64,000 nucleotides of DNA. Source: Spirochaetales bacterium. GTDB lineage: Bacteria > Spirochaetota > Spirochaetia > Treponematales > UBA12059. The translations under genes and the position numbers were made by a program. Below are positions 7,519-15,648 of the stretch, one piece after another (position 1 is the first letter of the stretch; each line of letters opens with the position of its first letter). The notes beneath the pieces were generated by a model. That model was not told the origin of the DNA, did no database searches, and saw nothing but the letters and a program-made list of their open reading frames with translations. The stretch is taken from contig JAFGJV010000029.1 in the NCBI GenBank assembly GCA_016928955.1, positions 1 to 64,000 of the forward strand, written 5' to 3'.

Positions 7519-8319
7519 TTACAAAACGCGAATTCTCCGAATTTCCAGGCAATGCCCCGCGTCGTCAAACGTGAACAGGGCGCCGTTGATCATGGCCCGA
7601 CCCTGGGCCGGTTCCATGCGTATGGGCATCTGCGTGAGGTTGCGGCGGAGGCAGGACTCGGGCGTCACGCCTATCACCGAATCGGGCGGCCCGCACATGC
7701 CAAGGTCGCCGATATAGCCTGTGCCCTGGGGAAGCACGCGCTCGTCCATGGTCTGGACATGGGTGTGGGTGCCCGCCACCGCTCCTACGCGACCGTCCAG
7801 GTACCAGGCCATGGCCTGCTTTTCCTGGAACGACTCCGCGTGGAAATCCAGGAGGACAAGGGCCGGCTGGTCCTGTCCGCCGGCCACGGTCACGCCCTCG
7901 GCCAGGGCCGCGTCCACGGCGCGGAACGGACAGTCTATGGGCCGCATGGACTCACGCCCCTGGGCGTTGACCACGAGCCAGGACGCGCCGCCCCTTTCCA
8001 GGCGGATCCAGCCGCGGCCGGGCGCCCCCGCCGGATAATTGACCGGCCTCAGGATGGGCAAGCCCGAATCCAGGAGCTCGTCAGCGCCCTTTTTGTCCCA
8101 GATATGGTTCCCGCCTGAAATCACGTCCACGCCCATGCCCAGGAGCGCCTTGGCGGATTCGTCGCAGAGGCCAAAGCCACCCGACGCGTTCTCGCCGTTG
8201 GCAACCACAATGTCCGCGCCTGTATCCTTCCTGAGGGCGGGCAGGTCGGCCGACAGCCGCTCCAGGCCCGGGGTGCCTATGACGTCGCCCAGCATCAGGG
8301 CGCGGTATGTCGTTGCCAT
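7519..8319 (-). CDS. ymdB: YmdB-type metallophosphoesterase
   Basis: A 266-residue calcineurin-like phosphoesterase of the YmdB family, named for a 2',3'-cyclic-nucleotide phosphodiesterase. Metal-site motifs are visible in order: GDVIGTPG, VANGENASGGFGL, SGGNHIWDKK, LLDFHAE and GTHTHVQTMDERVLP, and GYIGDLGMCG is a family signature. It follows rny on the same strand, a conserved pairing in Firmicutes and treponemes, although a terminator lies between them here. The ATG at 8319 is preceded by a GGAAGG-type ribosome binding site, and upstream codons are not conserved in character. Confidence 0.93.
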   Translation of the reverse strand: MATTYRALMLGDVIGTPGLERLSADLPALRKDTGADIVVANGENASGGFGLCDESAKALLGMGVDVISGGNHIWDKKGADELLDSGLPILRPVNYPAGAPGRGWIRLERGGASWLVVNAQGRESMRPIDCPFRAVDAALAEGVTVAGGQDQPALVLLDFHAESFQEKQAMAWYLDGRVGAVAGTHTHVQTMDERVLPQGTGYIGDLGMCGPPDSVIGVTPESCLRRNLTQMPIRMEPAQGRAMINGALFTFDDAGHCLEIRRIRVL

Positions 8320-8373
8320 CGTTCCGCCTTCCGTTGAACCAGGCCACGCGCCGGCCACAGCCGGCTTTTGCTT

Positions 8374-8403
8374 AAAAAAAGGGGCCGCCCGTACGGCGAC
8401 CCC
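8374..8403 (-). terminator. intrinsic terminator after rny
   Basis: A 9-bp GC-rich stem (8381-8403) is followed on the minus strand by seven T residues (8380-8374), about 30 bases after the rny stop. Some transcription may continue into ymdB, which has no obvious promoter of its own. Confidence 0.8.
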
Positions 8404-8435
8404 GATACTCCGGACAAAATATAAACGCCGAAGGG

Positions 8436-9962
8436 CTAGCGGGCGTACTCGACGATACGCGTCTCCCGGATAATAGTCACTTTGATGCGGCCGGGATAGC
8501 GCATGTCCGTCTCGATTTTCTTGGCGATTTCCTTGCACAGGTCCTTGGCGTCGTCATCCGACACCTTCTCGTTGTTGACCAGGATGCGCAGTTCGCGGCC
8601 GGCCTGTATGGCAAAGGCCTTGTCCACGCCCGAGAAGCCCTCGGCTATGTTCTCAAGGCTCTCCAGCCGCTTGACGTAGTTGTCCAGGGTTTCCCTGCGC
8701 GCGCCCGGCCTGGCCGCCGATATGGCGTCGGCTATCTGGGTGAGCACGCTCTCTATGCATATAGGCTCTATGTCGGCGTGGTGGGAGCCGATGGCGTTGA
8801 CCACGCGCGGGTCCTCGCCGAGCTTCCTGGCCAGCTCCATGCCTATCTCGGCGTGGTTCTGGTCGGAATCCGACTCCACGCCCTTGCCTATGTCGTGGAG
8901 CAGGGCGCCGCGCTTGGCTATCTCGCGGTTGGCGCCGATCTCCGAGGCCAGCATGCCCGCTATCACGGCCACTTCCTTTGAGTGGGACAGGACGTTCTGG
9001 CCGTAACTGGTGCGGTAATGGAGGCGACCCAGGGCCCGTATGAGCTCGGGGTTGATGTTGTGGAGGCCAAGGTCAAAGACGACCTTCTCGCCCTCCTCGT
9101 AGATTTTCTGGGAAATTTCCCGGGTGACCTTCTGGACCACTTCCTCTATGCGCGCCGGGTGTATGCGGCCGTCGGCCACCAGGCGCTCCAGGGCGACTCG
9201 GGCTATCTCGCGGCGAACCGGGTCAAAGCACGATATGACCACCGCCTCGGGAGTGTCGTCTATGATGACGTCCACGCCGGTCAGGGTTTCCAGGGTGCGT
9301 ATGTTCCGGCCTTCCCGACCGATGATGCGGCCCTTCATCTCGTCGCCGGGCAGGGACACGCTGGTCACGGTCACCTCCGCGGTGACATCCGCGGCCAGGC
9401 GCTGCATGGTGGTAACCAGAATGTCGCGCGTGCGCTTCTCCGCAGCCGTCTGGGCTTCCTGCTCGATCTTGTTGAGCAGGGCCTGCGCGTCGTGCCGGGC
9501 CTCGTTTTCCAGGCCCTGGATGATGAGTTTCTTGGCTTCCTCCGCGGACAGGCCGGAAATGCGCTCGAGCTCGGCCCGGTAGCGCTCCTCCTGGCCCGCC
9601 AGGAAGGCCTCTTTGGACGAAATGACGGCGGCGCGCTCGTTCAGCGCGGCCTCATCCTTTTCCAGGCCCTCGATCTTCTTGTCGAGGTTCTCTTCCTTCT
9701 GTATGAGCCGGCGCTCGTAGCGCTGAATCTCGGCCCGTCGTTCCCGTTGTTCCCGTTCTTGCTGGTTCCGTTCCCGGATGAGTTGATCTTTGGTCTCGAG
9801 CAGGATCTCTTTCTTCTGTGCTTCTGCCTGCTTGATCGCTTCTTGCGTTATACGCGCGGCCTTCTGCTCGGCCGCCGTAAGTTGAAATCTGGCGTACAGC
9901 CAGCGGATCATCCATCCCAGGAAAACACCGGCAAGAGGGAGGGCTATGTAAAGTATAGCCAT
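8436..9962 (-). CDS. rny: ribonuclease Y
   Basis: A 508-residue protein with the full RNase Y architecture. It has an N-terminal membrane anchor (residues 2-22) and a long charged coiled coil (about 30-190). A KH domain follows, with GRIIGREGRNIRTLE around residue 210, then an HD domain with HDIGKGVESDSDQNHAEIG. RNase Y is the membrane-bound endonuclease that starts mRNA decay in many bacteria without RNase E. GGAGGAAGCC just before the ATG at 9962 decides this start over one five codons upstream. A near-perfect promoter lies upstream. Confidence 0.97.
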   Translation of the reverse strand: MAILYIALPLAGVFLGWMIRWLYARFQLTAAEQKAARITQEAIKQAEAQKKEILLETKDQLIRERNQQEREQRERRAEIQRYERRLIQKEENLDKKIEGLEKDEAALNERAAVISSKEAFLAGQEERYRAELERISGLSAEEAKKLIIQGLENEARHDAQALLNKIEQEAQTAAEKRTRDILVTTMQRLAADVTAEVTVTSVSLPGDEMKGRIIGREGRNIRTLETLTGVDVIIDDTPEAVVISCFDPVRREIARVALERLVADGRIHPARIEEVVQKVTREISQKIYEEGEKVVFDLGLHNINPELIRALGRLHYRTSYGQNVLSHSKEVAVIAGMLASEIGANREIAKRGALLHDIGKGVESDSDQNHAEIGMELARKLGEDPRVVNAIGSHHADIEPICIESVLTQIADAISAARPGARRETLDNYVKRLESLENIAEGFSGVDKAFAIQAGRELRILVNNEKVSDDDAKDLCKEIAKKIETDMRYPGRIKVTIIRETRIVEYAR

Positions 9963-9997
9963 GGCTTCCTCCCGCATGTATACATGTATGCAGGCTC

Positions 9998-10025
9998 ATT
10001 ATAGTGAATGGCAGGGCTTTGTCAA
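9998..10025 (-). promoter_or_regulatory. rny promoter
   Basis: TTGACA (10020-10025), 16 bases, TATAAT (9998-10003) on the minus strand. Both boxes match consensus fully. Confidence 0.88.
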
Positions 10026-10084
10026 GAAACGGCGCCGTGTCAGGATGCTCGTTGACCGGGTATCCTGCACGGCTGTATCATGAG

Positions 10085-10218
10085 GCTCTTTCAAAAGTCT
10101 GACGAATTTTGAAAGAGCTACATATTAGGACGTGATTTGCGTAGCGGTCGCGAAATATACAAACAACCGCGAGCAACCGCAAAGCCAATTTCAGTAGTAA
10201 CAGACTTTTGAAATTGGC
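10085..10218. repeat. two A/T-rich inverted repeats between rny and the RRM gene
   Basis: The 285-base gap holds two hairpins. The first pairs 10085-10096 with 10107-10118 (12 bp). The second pairs 10184-10193 with 10209-10218 (10 bp). Their inner parts are also complementary to each other over 11 bases (10091-10101 with 10201-10211), so alternative pairing is possible. No gene is visible. Confidence 0.65.
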
Positions 10219-10310
10219 TCTCATGGCGGGGACGCGGGGGCTTTAGCGTATCGTGCGCCCGCTCCGGACCGTTTTTGGAGAATATGGAGATCCCTCTGGG
10301 GAGGAAACTC

Positions 10311-10574
10311 ATGTCGCGCAAGATTTATGTGGGAAACCTCAACTACGCCACCCTGGAGGACAGCATCCGTGACATTTTTGCCCGCCATGGCCAGGTCGAG
10401 TCCGTAACGCTCGGGCGGGACCGCCTGAGCGGCCAGCCCAGGGGCTTTGCCTTTGTGGAAATGGCCACCGAGGCCCAGGCCGCCCTGGCCATCCGCGCCC
10501 TGGACGGTTCCGAACTGGACGGGCGCAGGCTCCGCGTCAACGCGGCCCAGGAGTCCAGGCGCCAGTCACCCTGA
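10311..10574 (+). CDS. RRM-domain RNA-binding protein
   Basis: This 87-residue protein is a single RNA recognition motif. RNP2 is IYVGNL (residues 4-9) and RNP1 is RGFAFVEM (about 44-51). Stand-alone RRM proteins occur in spirochaetes, cyanobacteria and some proteobacteria, and some are cold-induced or act on mRNA. GAGGAAACTC upstream supports the ATG at 10311 over the one at 10275. Its 3' end overlaps the convergent pseudouridine synthase gene by 9 bases. Confidence 0.9.
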   Translation: MSRKIYVGNLNYATLEDSIRDIFARHGQVESVTLGRDRLSGQPRGFAFVEMATEAQAALAIRALDGSELDGRRLRVNAAQESRRQSP

Positions 10575-11501
10575 CCCGGCCCCGTCCACCACGGCATCCA
10601 TACCGACGCGCCGCAGCACCTCGGCAAAACGATCGGGCACGGGCGCAAGGAAGCGCCGGCTGTCCGCTTCCCCGGGCAGGACTATACGCAATTCACGGGC
10701 GTGCAGCATGAGCGTGGCGTCAGGGAAACGCGCGTCCTTGCGGCCGTACACGGGATCGCCCAGAATCGGGCAGCCTATATGCCTGCAATGCACCCTGAGC
10801 TGGTGGGTGCGGCCCGTGTACAGCCTCAGGGCCAGGAGGGTGTAGCCTGCGGAACGTGCAAGAACGCGCCATTCGGTCAGGGCCCGCTTGCCTGTGCCCT
10901 CGGGCGACACGGCAAAGCGCTTACGGTCGCGCGGATCCCTGGCCAGCTGGGTGTCCAGGCGGCCGGTATCGGCGGGCGGAGAGCCCTGGACCACGGCCAG
11001 GTAGACCTTGACCGTGGAACGGGCGCGGAACTGGGCGGCCAGGAATTCCTGGGCGGCGGCTGTTTTGGCCGCTATGATGACGCCTGACGTGTCCTTGTCC
11101 AAACGGTGGACGATGCCCGCCCTGGCAGGCGCGTCGGTTCCGGCCGCGCGGGTAAGCCGGCCAAGCAGGGCGTTGGCCAGGGTGCCGCTCCAGTTGCCGT
11201 GGGCCGGATGGGTGACCATGCCCTGGGCCTTGTCTACCACGATGACGCTGTCGTTCTCAAAAAGCACGGACAGGTCTATGTCCTCGGCCAGGTCTGCCCG
11301 GTCTTCCTCGTCGCGCAGGCTGAGTTCGTAGCGGTCGTTTGCCTTGACCTCGCGGGACAGCTTGGCCGCCTTGCCGTTAACCCGGGCATCTTCCAGCCTG
11401 GCCTTGAGCTGGCTGCGCGTGAGGATGCCGGCCACGTCGGCTATGTAGCGGTCCAGCCGCATGGGGCCGTCCGCGTCCACCCTGCCCTCTATCCTGGCCA
11501 T
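10566..11501 (-). CDS. RluA/RluD family pseudouridine synthase
   Basis: A 311-residue protein with an N-terminal S4-like RNA-binding region (about residues 14-60) and a RluA-type catalytic domain. The catalytic aspartate lies in HRLDKDTSGV, and GRTHQLRVHC and PILGDPVYG are the other family motifs. It converts uridine to pseudouridine in rRNA or tRNA; the target base is not readable. GGGGAGGAAC precedes the ATG at 11501. The open frame extends upstream, but that stretch overlaps the divergent DUF432 gene and is not conserved-looking. Confidence 0.92.
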   Translation of the reverse strand: MARIEGRVDADGPMRLDRYIADVAGILTRSQLKARLEDARVNGKAAKLSREVKANDRYELSLRDEEDRADLAEDIDLSVLFENDSVIVVDKAQGMVTHPAHGNWSGTLANALLGRLTRAAGTDAPARAGIVHRLDKDTSGVIIAAKTAAAQEFLAAQFRARSTVKVYLAVVQGSPPADTGRLDTQLARDPRDRKRFAVSPEGTGKRALTEWRVLARSAGYTLLALRLYTGRTHQLRVHCRHIGCPILGDPVYGRKDARFPDATLMLHARELRIVLPGEADSRRFLAPVPDRFAEVLRRVGMDAVVDGAGSG

Positions 11502-11515
11502 GTTCCTCCCCGCGC

Positions 11516-11545
11516 TGTACAGCGCAACCCGCCATGCCCTATACT
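11516..11545 (+). promoter_or_regulatory. DUF432/MscS operon promoter, near-leaderless
   Basis: TATACT (11540-11545) with a weaker TGTACA (11516-11521) 18 bases upstream. The ATG comes 8 bases after the -10 box, with no ribosome binding site. Confidence 0.55.
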
Positions 11546-11553
11546 CGGTAGGC

Positions 11554-12369
11554 ATGATACCAGAAAAACCAAGGTCTGGAGAACGCCCGTCCTGGGGATC
11601 TTGGCCCCTGCCCAAGGACGAAGGCGCCCGCGAGCACCGCTTTGGGGACACGACGCTGGTGGTGGCGGCCGACAAGGCCGGCGAGGGAGACGTGCTGGCC
11701 GCCGCGGTCCTGTACGGCAGGGGCGGCCGGACGCCCGGGAAAAAGTCCCGCGTCCTTGCCTTGCCGCCGCCTGGCGACCCGGCGTGGAAACGCGTGCACA
11801 CACCCTCGGCAGGTGACTACTCACTCATGCCCGGCTACCCGTCCCTGCCCGTGTGCCTGTCCCTGCGCCAGCCCTTCATCCTGGCTCCCGGAGCCCGCGT
11901 GGAGGGCTGGATATGCTCCCACGCGGAGGCCCGGCTCGTGCTCGGCGGGGCCGAGGCCGTCAGCCTGCCCCTTGCCCGTCCGTACAAGACCCTGTACGGC
12001 AGCCCGGAATCGGGCGTGGTATGCAGGCATGACGAGACGGACTTCCTAGCGGGCGACGAGCTGCTCCTCGCGTCGCTCAAGAGCGACCCCCGGCTGATAG
12101 CCCACCCTGTGCGCCTACACAACGCGTCCAGCGCCCCGGTATCGGTGGCCGAGCTGTGCGTGTACGGCGAACAGCTGTCCGTGCTGGCGGACGCGGGGGG
12201 CCTACGGAGCGAGCGCCTGTCCTTTGTGTTCAGCGAGTCAGGCGTCAAGATGAGGCTGGACGGCGCCGTTCCCCAGGGAAGCGCCGTGCTGGCCAAGCCC
12301 CGGGTGTCCGGCGAGGAGCGCTTCATAGAACGCTCCTTCGAGGTATGGAAGGCGATAACCAAATGGTAG
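11554..12369 (+). CDS. DUF432-like protein
   Basis: This 271-residue, mostly beta-rich soluble protein has no signal peptide. The pattern (SLRQPFILAPGARVEGWI, SPESGVVCRHDETDF, RLHNASSAPVSVAELCVYGEQLSV, final KPRVSGEERFIERSFEVWK) fits my memory of the DUF432 family, seen mainly in archaea and some bacteria. No biochemical function is known to me. It overlaps the mscS start, so the two are translated together and may work on the same membrane-tension or osmotic response (inference). The start at 11554 is set by the promoter spacing. Confidence 0.7.
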   Translation: MIPEKPRSGERPSWGSWPLPKDEGAREHRFGDTTLVVAADKAGEGDVLAAAVLYGRGGRTPGKKSRVLALPPPGDPAWKRVHTPSAGDYSLMPGYPSLPVCLSLRQPFILAPGARVEGWICSHAEARLVLGGAEAVSLPLARPYKTLYGSPESGVVCRHDETDFLAGDELLLASLKSDPRLIAHPVRLHNASSAPVSVAELCVYGEQLSVLADAGGLRSERLSFVFSESGVKMRLDGAVPQGSAVLAKPRVSGEERFIERSFEVWKAITKW

Positions 12370-13313
12370 GAACAGAAGGCACGCTCGGCGCGGCGGCCGG
12401 GCAGGAACCCGCGCTGGAAGCGGCCGCGGAAACGGCGGCTGAGGGCGCGGACACCATCCTGGGCTTCATACCGGCAGACGGCGTGCTGGGCCGGATATTC
12501 TCCATGGACACGGCGCTCAAGGTGGGCCGGGTGGCACTGATTATCGTGGCGGGCCTCGTGCTGGTCGGGCTCGCCGTGTCCATCCTCAGGCGGATGACGC
12601 GCAGGCGCATGGACGCTCGCACCAGCGCCCTTTTGGTCAAACTGGCCCAATACCTGGGCTTTGCCCTGATAGCCATCAATGCCTTTGAGGCGGCCGAGGT
12701 GGACCTGTCGGCCCTCTTAGGCGCGGCCGGCATAGCCGGGATAGCCCTGGGCTTTGCCGCCCAGACATCGGTGTCCAATTTCATAAGCGGCTTTTTCCTG
12801 ATGTCGGACAAGACCTTTGCCCAAGGCGACGTGCTCAGCGTCAACGGCCTGACCGGCGTGGTCACCGCCGTGGACGCGCTGTCAGTCAAGCTCCGGACCT
12901 TTGACAACCAGCTGGTGCGCATACCCAACGAGACGCTGATCAAGGCCGACGTGGCCAACGTGACGCGCTACCCCGCCAGGCGCCTGGACATGAAGCTGAC
13001 CCTCACCTACGGAACGGACATGGACGCTGCCCGGACGGCCCTGGTCGGGGCGGTGTTGGGCGACGTCTACGCCCTCCGCAAGCCCGAGCCCCTGTTCCTG
13101 GTCCGTGGCCTTGGCGACAACGGCATAGACGTGCTCCTGGGCGCATGGTTGGCCGCGGACGACTGGGTGGAGGGGACGAACAGCCTGTACTCGTCGGTTG
13201 TGGCCGCCTTGTCCGAGGCCGGGCTCGGACTGGCCTATCCGACCATCACGGTGCTGCAGGACGACGGCGCGCCGCAAAAAACCGCGCGCCAGCCATCCGG
13301 CGCCAGGCGGTGA
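12363..13313 (+). CDS. small-conductance mechanosensitive channel (MscS family)
   Basis: A 316-residue protein with N-terminal transmembrane helices (about residues 50-75 and 95-135). The MscS pore helix follows (AALLGAAGIAGIALGFAAQTSVSNFISGF-type region, about 120-150), then a beta domain containing GDVLSVNGLTGVV and RIPNETLIKADVANVTR. Channels of this family open under membrane tension to release solutes after osmotic downshift. GGAAGG nine bases upstream favours the ATG at 12363. The ATG at 12345 is possible. The proline/alanine-rich C-terminus looks disordered. Confidence 0.92.
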   Translation: MVGTEGTLGAAAGQEPALEAAAETAAEGADTILGFIPADGVLGRIFSMDTALKVGRVALIIVAGLVLVGLAVSILRRMTRRRMDARTSALLVKLAQYLGFALIAINAFEAAEVDLSALLGAAGIAGIALGFAAQTSVSNFISGFFLMSDKTFAQGDVLSVNGLTGVVTAVDALSVKLRTFDNQLVRIPNETLIKADVANVTRYPARRLDMKLTLTYGTDMDAARTALVGAVLGDVYALRKPEPLFLVRGLGDNGIDVLLGAWLAADDWVEGTNSLYSSVVAALSEAGLGLAYPTITVLQDDGAPQKTARQPSGARR

Positions 13314-13354
13314 AACCCCACGGCGCAGTGGGGCTTCCGATAAGCCTCTTTTTC

Positions 13355-13384
13355 TTGACGCGGAATGTCAGCATACCGTATCTT
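13355..13384 (+). promoter_or_regulatory. promoter of the cyclic-nucleotide-binding protein
   Basis: TTGACG (13355-13360), 18 bases, TATCTT (13379-13384). It leaves a 40-base leader with an AAGGAG ribosome binding site before the ATG at 13431. Confidence 0.6.
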
Positions 13385-13430
13385 GGCTGTACGGGGACAC
13401 GGCCGCACAGCCTGCCCGGAAGGAGTACTC

Positions 13431-13877
13431 ATGAACAAGGAAAACGCCCTGGCCAGGGTCAGCCTCTTTGCCAACCTTGACGCCAAGTACATCAAGGGCA
13501 TTGCCCAGATTAGCACCGAACGCACCTTTCAGCCGGGCGAGCACCTGATGAAGCAGGGCGAGGACGGCATAGGCCTGTTCATCATCCTGTCCGGCAAGGT
13601 CAAGATCGAAAAGACCGATCCCGCCGGCAAGCAGGTGGAACTGGCGTCCAACGGCCCCGGGGACATCATGGGCGAGCTGGCCGTCCTGGACGGCGCCAAG
13701 CGCACGGCCACCGTCACCGCGGTCGAGCCAACCGTGTGCCTGGTCCTGGCCGCGTGGGAATTCAACTCGTTCATGAAAACCCACCCGGAAGTGGCCATAG
13801 ACATCCTGCCCATCGTGGTCAAGCGCTTCCGCGAAACCAACGACGCCCTGATAGGCATGGCGGGAGTCCGCGTCTAA
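13431..13877 (+). CDS. cyclic nucleotide-binding domain protein without HTH
   Basis: This 148-residue protein is a single CAP-ED/cNMP-binding domain. The phosphate-binding cassette region reads GDIMGELAVLDGAKRTATVTA, close to the canonical GE-L-RxA pattern with a lysine before the Arg. Unlike Crp/Fnr it ends after the domain, with no winged helix, so it cannot be a simple DNA-binding regulator. Possible roles are a cAMP-binding adaptor or a regulatory subunit acting on another protein. It is monocistronic, with its own promoter and terminator. Confidence 0.88.
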   Translation: MNKENALARVSLFANLDAKYIKGIAQISTERTFQPGEHLMKQGEDGIGLFIILSGKVKIEKTDPAGKQVELASNGPGDIMGELAVLDGAKRTATVTAVEPTVCLVLAAWEFNSFMKTHPEVAIDILPIVVKRFRETNDALIGMAGVRV

Positions 13878-13905
13878 AGCCCCGCGTGCTACCTGGTATT
13901 AGAGC

Positions 13906-13946
13906 GGCCGCCATGAGAACTCCTGTTCCCATGGCGGCCTTTTTTT
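13906..13946 (+). terminator. intrinsic terminator
   Basis: A perfect 10-bp stem (13906-13915 with 13930-13939) is followed by seven T residues, after the cNMP-binding gene. Confidence 0.9.
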
Positions 13947-13973
13947 CGCGCGCGGCGCGAGCACAGAGGACGG

Positions 13974-14696
13974 CTAGCTCCGCGCGGCCGCGCCTACGGC
14001 AAGGACCCAGCGCTCAAACACGTGCTCGGGCTTGAACGCCGCCGCCCCTCCGCGCACCACCAGGTCTGCATGAGAAAAGACGCCCAGTCGCGGATGCCCC
14101 GGATGGGGCAAGGCGACGCAGGCCATGCCGGCGGCCCGGGCAGCCATAAGGCCCGGCTCCGAGTCCTCAAGCACCAGGCAGGCGGCGGGCGGCGTTCCCA
14201 GTCGGCGCGCCGCTTCCAGGAACACGTCCGGCTCGGGCTTGCCCCGCGGCACCTCTGAGCCGGACACCCTGACCGGAAACAGGTCCCCAAGGCCGAGCAT
14301 GTCAAGCGTGGCGTCTATGACCGGCGGCGTTGATCCGGACGCTATTGCCACAGGTATGCCCCAGGCCCAGAGCTCGCGGGCAAAAGCCTCCACGCCGGGG
14401 AAACTGCGCAGACGCCCCCTGGCGTGTTCAAGGTAGGCCGCGTCCTTACGCCGGGCGCGCTCGGCCAGACTCATGCTGTGTAGGGGACTGGCCGGGAATC
14501 GGGTTTCCATCTCCCGGAAAAATTCGTTGGAGCCGCGCCCGACCATGGCGGCGTTCAGCTCGCCGTGGTAGTCGATGCCGAAGCCCGCCAGGAAGGCGCG
14601 GTCGCTCTCCCAGTACACGGGCTCCGAGTCCACTAGGGTGCCGTCCAGGTCAAAGAGGACCGTTTCCACCGGGCGCGTCTGCGTGTCCTCGTTCAT
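13974..14696 (-). CDS. HAD-superfamily hydrolase (beta-phosphoglucomutase-like)
   Basis: A 240-residue HAD protein with motif I FDLDGTLVDSEPVYWE (nucleophile Asp and acid/base Asp). Motif II is AIASGSTPPVIDATL, then KPEPDVFLEAA (Lys of motif III) and LVLEDSEPGLMAARAAG (motif IV acidic pair). The cap is of the small helical type, so the family includes phosphoglycolate phosphatases and beta-phosphoglucomutases. The substrate is unknown. Its ATG overlaps the stop of the DUF4349 gene as ATGA, so the two form one unit. Confidence 0.9.
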   Translation of the reverse strand: MNEDTQTRPVETVLFDLDGTLVDSEPVYWESDRAFLAGFGIDYHGELNAAMVGRGSNEFFREMETRFPASPLHSMSLAERARRKDAAYLEHARGRLRSFPGVEAFARELWAWGIPVAIASGSTPPVIDATLDMLGLGDLFPVRVSGSEVPRGKPEPDVFLEAARRLGTPPAACLVLEDSEPGLMAARAAGMACVALPHPGHPRLGVFSHADLVVRGGAAAFKPEHVFERWVLAVGAAARS

Positions 14697-15598
14697 GCCC
14701 TGCCAGCCTTGCCGCCCCGGACCAGGGAAAAGAGCTTTTTTACCAGGCCAAGCCGGCCAAAGCACAGCCACCACAACAGGGCAGCAAGCAGCACTGCCGG
14801 CACGCCGTACACCAGGAGGCCAACCACGGCCACCACCGCGACCCTGAGCACGTCGCCAAGGCCGGAGAACAGGGTGGACAGGGCCTTGCCCAGGCTCGGC
14901 TTGGACGGATCCACCACGCGTTCCGGGGTTATGGTCACCGAGAGCGACGCCAGTTGTATGCGCTGGGACAGGTCCCTGAAGGAACCTTCCATCCATTCGA
15001 TTTCCGTGGTGATGTCAGACAGGCTCCGCTCGACGGCCAGAATATCCTCTATGGACGAGGCCGAGCGCAGATAGCTCCGGTAGCGTTCCTCCAGGAGGCG
15101 CTTGTTGCGGAGGCGTCCTTCCAGGTCAAAATAGCTGTCGGTCACGTCATCGGCCGAAAGGGAGCTGGACAGCTGGCGACCCGAGCCTGCCAACTTGGCC
15201 ATGATGGGCTCAAGCTGGGCCACGGGCACGCGGACGGACAGCCAGGTACGGTACTCCGCCGACGTGCGGGTCTCCACGTAGCCACCGGCTGACGTGACCG
15301 CGGCCACAAGCGTCGCCTCAACGGCGGACGGATCGGCGGCTTCTATGTCCATGCTGGCCGTGTACACCAGTTTCCTGCCCGCCTGGTCGGACGCGGCAGG
15401 TTCGGCAGGGGCCTGGTTGCCCGTTGGCGCGGACTTGGCGGCGGGCGACGCTTCTGCCAAAACCATTCCGCGGCCGCCTTCAAAGGCCAGGCCGCCGAGC
15501 GCGTCCATGTCTGACGCCGCGTTCTTGGCGGAACAGGAGCCAAGTCCGGCTATCAAACCCAGAACGGCCAGCGCCGTCACCATGCTGCGATGCTTCAT
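14693..15598 (-). CDS. DUF4349-family lipoprotein
   Basis: A 301-residue exported protein. The signal peptide ends in a lipobox-like IAGLGSC (Cys at about residue 22). A DUF4349 domain follows (VYTASMDIEAADP through the coiled-coil segment RNKRLLEERYRSYL), and a hydrophobic membrane helix lies near the C-terminus (about 255-290). This arrangement anchors it at the membrane twice or across it. Function is unknown. AAGGAG seven bases upstream sets the ATG at 15598. Confidence 0.85.
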   Translation of the reverse strand: MKHRSMVTALAVLGLIAGLGSCSAKNAASDMDALGGLAFEGGRGMVLAEASPAAKSAPTGNQAPAEPAASDQAGRKLVYTASMDIEAADPSAVEATLVAAVTSAGGYVETRTSAEYRTWLSVRVPVAQLEPIMAKLAGSGRQLSSSLSADDVTDSYFDLEGRLRNKRLLEERYRSYLRSASSIEDILAVERSLSDITTEIEWMEGSFRDLSQRIQLASLSVTITPERVVDPSKPSLGKALSTLFSGLGDVLRVAVVAVVGLLVYGVPAVLLAALLWWLCFGRLGLVKKLFSLVRGGKAGRA

Positions 15599-15648
15599 AC
15601 GTGTACTCCTTGCGTATCTGGTCAAAAACGAGGCGGCTTGGGGGCTGG

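Noticed and set aside
11502-11801. N-terminal extension of the pseudouridine synthase
   Set aside because: A strong ribosome site precedes the ATG at 11501, and the extension lies antisense to the DUF432 gene.
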